A stretch of 14,347 nt of DNA. Origin: JBDRDI01 sp043820875 (lineage in GTDB: Bacteria; Patescibacteriota; Patescibacteriia; Patescibacteriales; UBA12075). Positions 13,743 through 14,347 of this stretch are shown one piece after another. A program made the translations under genes and the position numbers. The first letter of the stretch is position 1; each line of letters begins with the position of its first letter. The stretch covers positions 1 through 14,347 of the forward strand of contig JBDRDI010000053.1 in NCBI GenBank assembly GCA_043820875.1, in the 5' to 3' direction. Below the pieces are notes generated by a model that was not told the origin of the DNA, did not search any database, and saw only the letters and a list, made by a program, of their open reading frames with translations.

Positions 13743-14243
13743 ATAAGAACACCAACAAGAAAACTTGGAAAATATTCACACTTGAAACCTGACCCAAACA
13801 TGACGCAGGTCAAATTTGACGAACTAAAAAAAGAACTGGAGAAATTAAAAAAAATAAAACGCCCTCCTGCCATTGAAGAAGTAAAACGCTTGGCGCTTAT
13901 TGGTGATTTCTCCGAAAACGCGGCGTATTAAATCGCCAAAGGCCGTTTGCGCGGCATGAACGATAGAATTTCAAAAATTGAAGACTGGCTGAAGCGCGCG
14001 GATATTATTCAGTCACCCAAAAATAACGGCATCGTCCAAATCGGCAGTGTGGTGACTGTTGAAGAAAATAACAAACAAAAAACTTTTAAAATACTCGGCC
14101 CTTCCGAGGCCAATCCGGAAAAGAATATCATTTCCCATCTCTCCCCCATCGGTTCGGCTTTGATGTCCAAAAAGGTTGGGGATGTTGTTGAGATAAGACT
14201 TATTAAGAGAAAAGTTGTTTGTAGGGTGGTGGGGGTGGGGTGA
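13743..14243 (+). pseudogene. Broken GreA-family transcript-cleavage factor
   Basis: The frame resembles a GreA-type factor. An N-terminal extension (RTPTRKLGKYSHLKPDPN) is followed from the ATG at 13800 by a coiled coil (FDELKKELEKLKK), then GDFSENAAY with the acidic tip pair, IAKGRLRGMNDRI, and an FKBP-like C-terminal domain (VGSVVTVEENN, NIISHLSPIGSALMSKKVGDVVEI). A TAA at 13929-13931 interrupts it directly after ENAAY, where relatives commonly have glutamine; one C-to-T change of CAA would produce it. The codon at 13743 is ATA, and an ancestral ATG there would give the typical extended N-terminus, so the start may also be lost; this part is inference. Downstream ATG 13957 could still yield the C-terminal domain alone. 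An assembly error is possible. Confidence 0.8.
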
Positions 14244-14347
14244 AGGAGAAAATTCTTACCACTCAAAAATATCAACAATATTCTCAATGGCATTCTTTAT
14301 ACGATTGATAATACCTTCTCTTTCCAACACTCTTTGTCAAAGAAGCT
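14244..14347. other. Short intergenic end of window, no gene seen
   Basis: After the pseudogene stop there is no convincing gene. A perfect TCTTTG/CAAAGA inverted repeat around one base occurs at 14331-14343, but it lies at the window edge and has no T-run in view. Confidence 0.4.

Noticed and set aside
13929..13931. TAA in the greA paralogue as a sign of stop-codon reassignment
   Set aside because: TAA ends most other genes in the window at the expected family lengths, so a local mutation or consensus error is the simpler explanation.
14256..14336. Minus-strand frame ending in an amphipathic helix (REGIINRIKNAIENIVDIFEW)
   Set aside because: It is closed by TGA at 14337-14339, is too short and has no start codon context. 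Reading TGA as glycine is not supported, because TGA ends a gene here just before a terminator.
1..14347. CRISPR array, insertion sequence, prophage or tRNA genes
   Set aside because: No regularly spaced repeats, transposase, phage structural genes or cloverleaf-like tRNA sequences were found on either strand. The Xer-type enzyme has a chromosomal rather than mobile context.

Overview
This window looks like part of a small, AT-rich bacterial genome, most plausibly a member of the Patescibacteria/CPR (Parcubacteria-like). That placement is inferred from the A/T-rich codons, compact gene packing, the housekeeping genes present, the mostly Shine-Dalgarno-poor starts and the many small membrane proteins. 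No rRNA or other marker in the window proves it. The standard genetic code fits: TAA, TAG and TGA all end reading frames, and the one clear TGA-terminated gene is followed closely by a terminator.

Region 1 (1-8210, plus strand) holds greA, lysS, an unknown membrane-anchored protein, serS, alr, ddl, ftsQ, a 54-residue membrane protein and a tyrosine recombinase of the XerC/D type. From lysS to the 54-residue protein the genes are nearly contiguous and combine translation (LysRS, SerRS), D-Ala-D-Ala precursor supply for peptidoglycan (Alr, Ddl) and the divisome (FtsQ). Just upstream of the recombinase is a 28-bp site with dif architecture (11-6-11) inside a longer palindrome, so recombinase and target are probably encoded together.

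Region 2 (8207-12736, minus strand) runs toward region 1 and meets it in a 4-bp overlap of stop codons. In transcription order it holds a WecG/TagA glycosyltransferase fused to a Nudix domain, a 58-residue tail-anchored protein, gltX, a secreted coiled-coil M23 peptidase and a small HExxH protein. Convergent gene polarity next to the dif-like site fits a replication terminus, though this is an inference.

Region 3 (12737-14347) is looser. It contains a possible structured RNA (minus strand, 12800-12901), a basic helical protein of unknown function, a strong bidirectional terminator, a zinc-ribbon mini-protein with its own promoter, perfect Shine-Dalgarno and terminator, and a second greA-family gene broken by a nonsense codon.

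A recurring control feature is a TATAAT box exactly 6 nt before the ATG, seen at the recombinase, the M23 peptidase and the glycosyltransferase-Nudix gene. It predicts leaderless mRNAs for all three.
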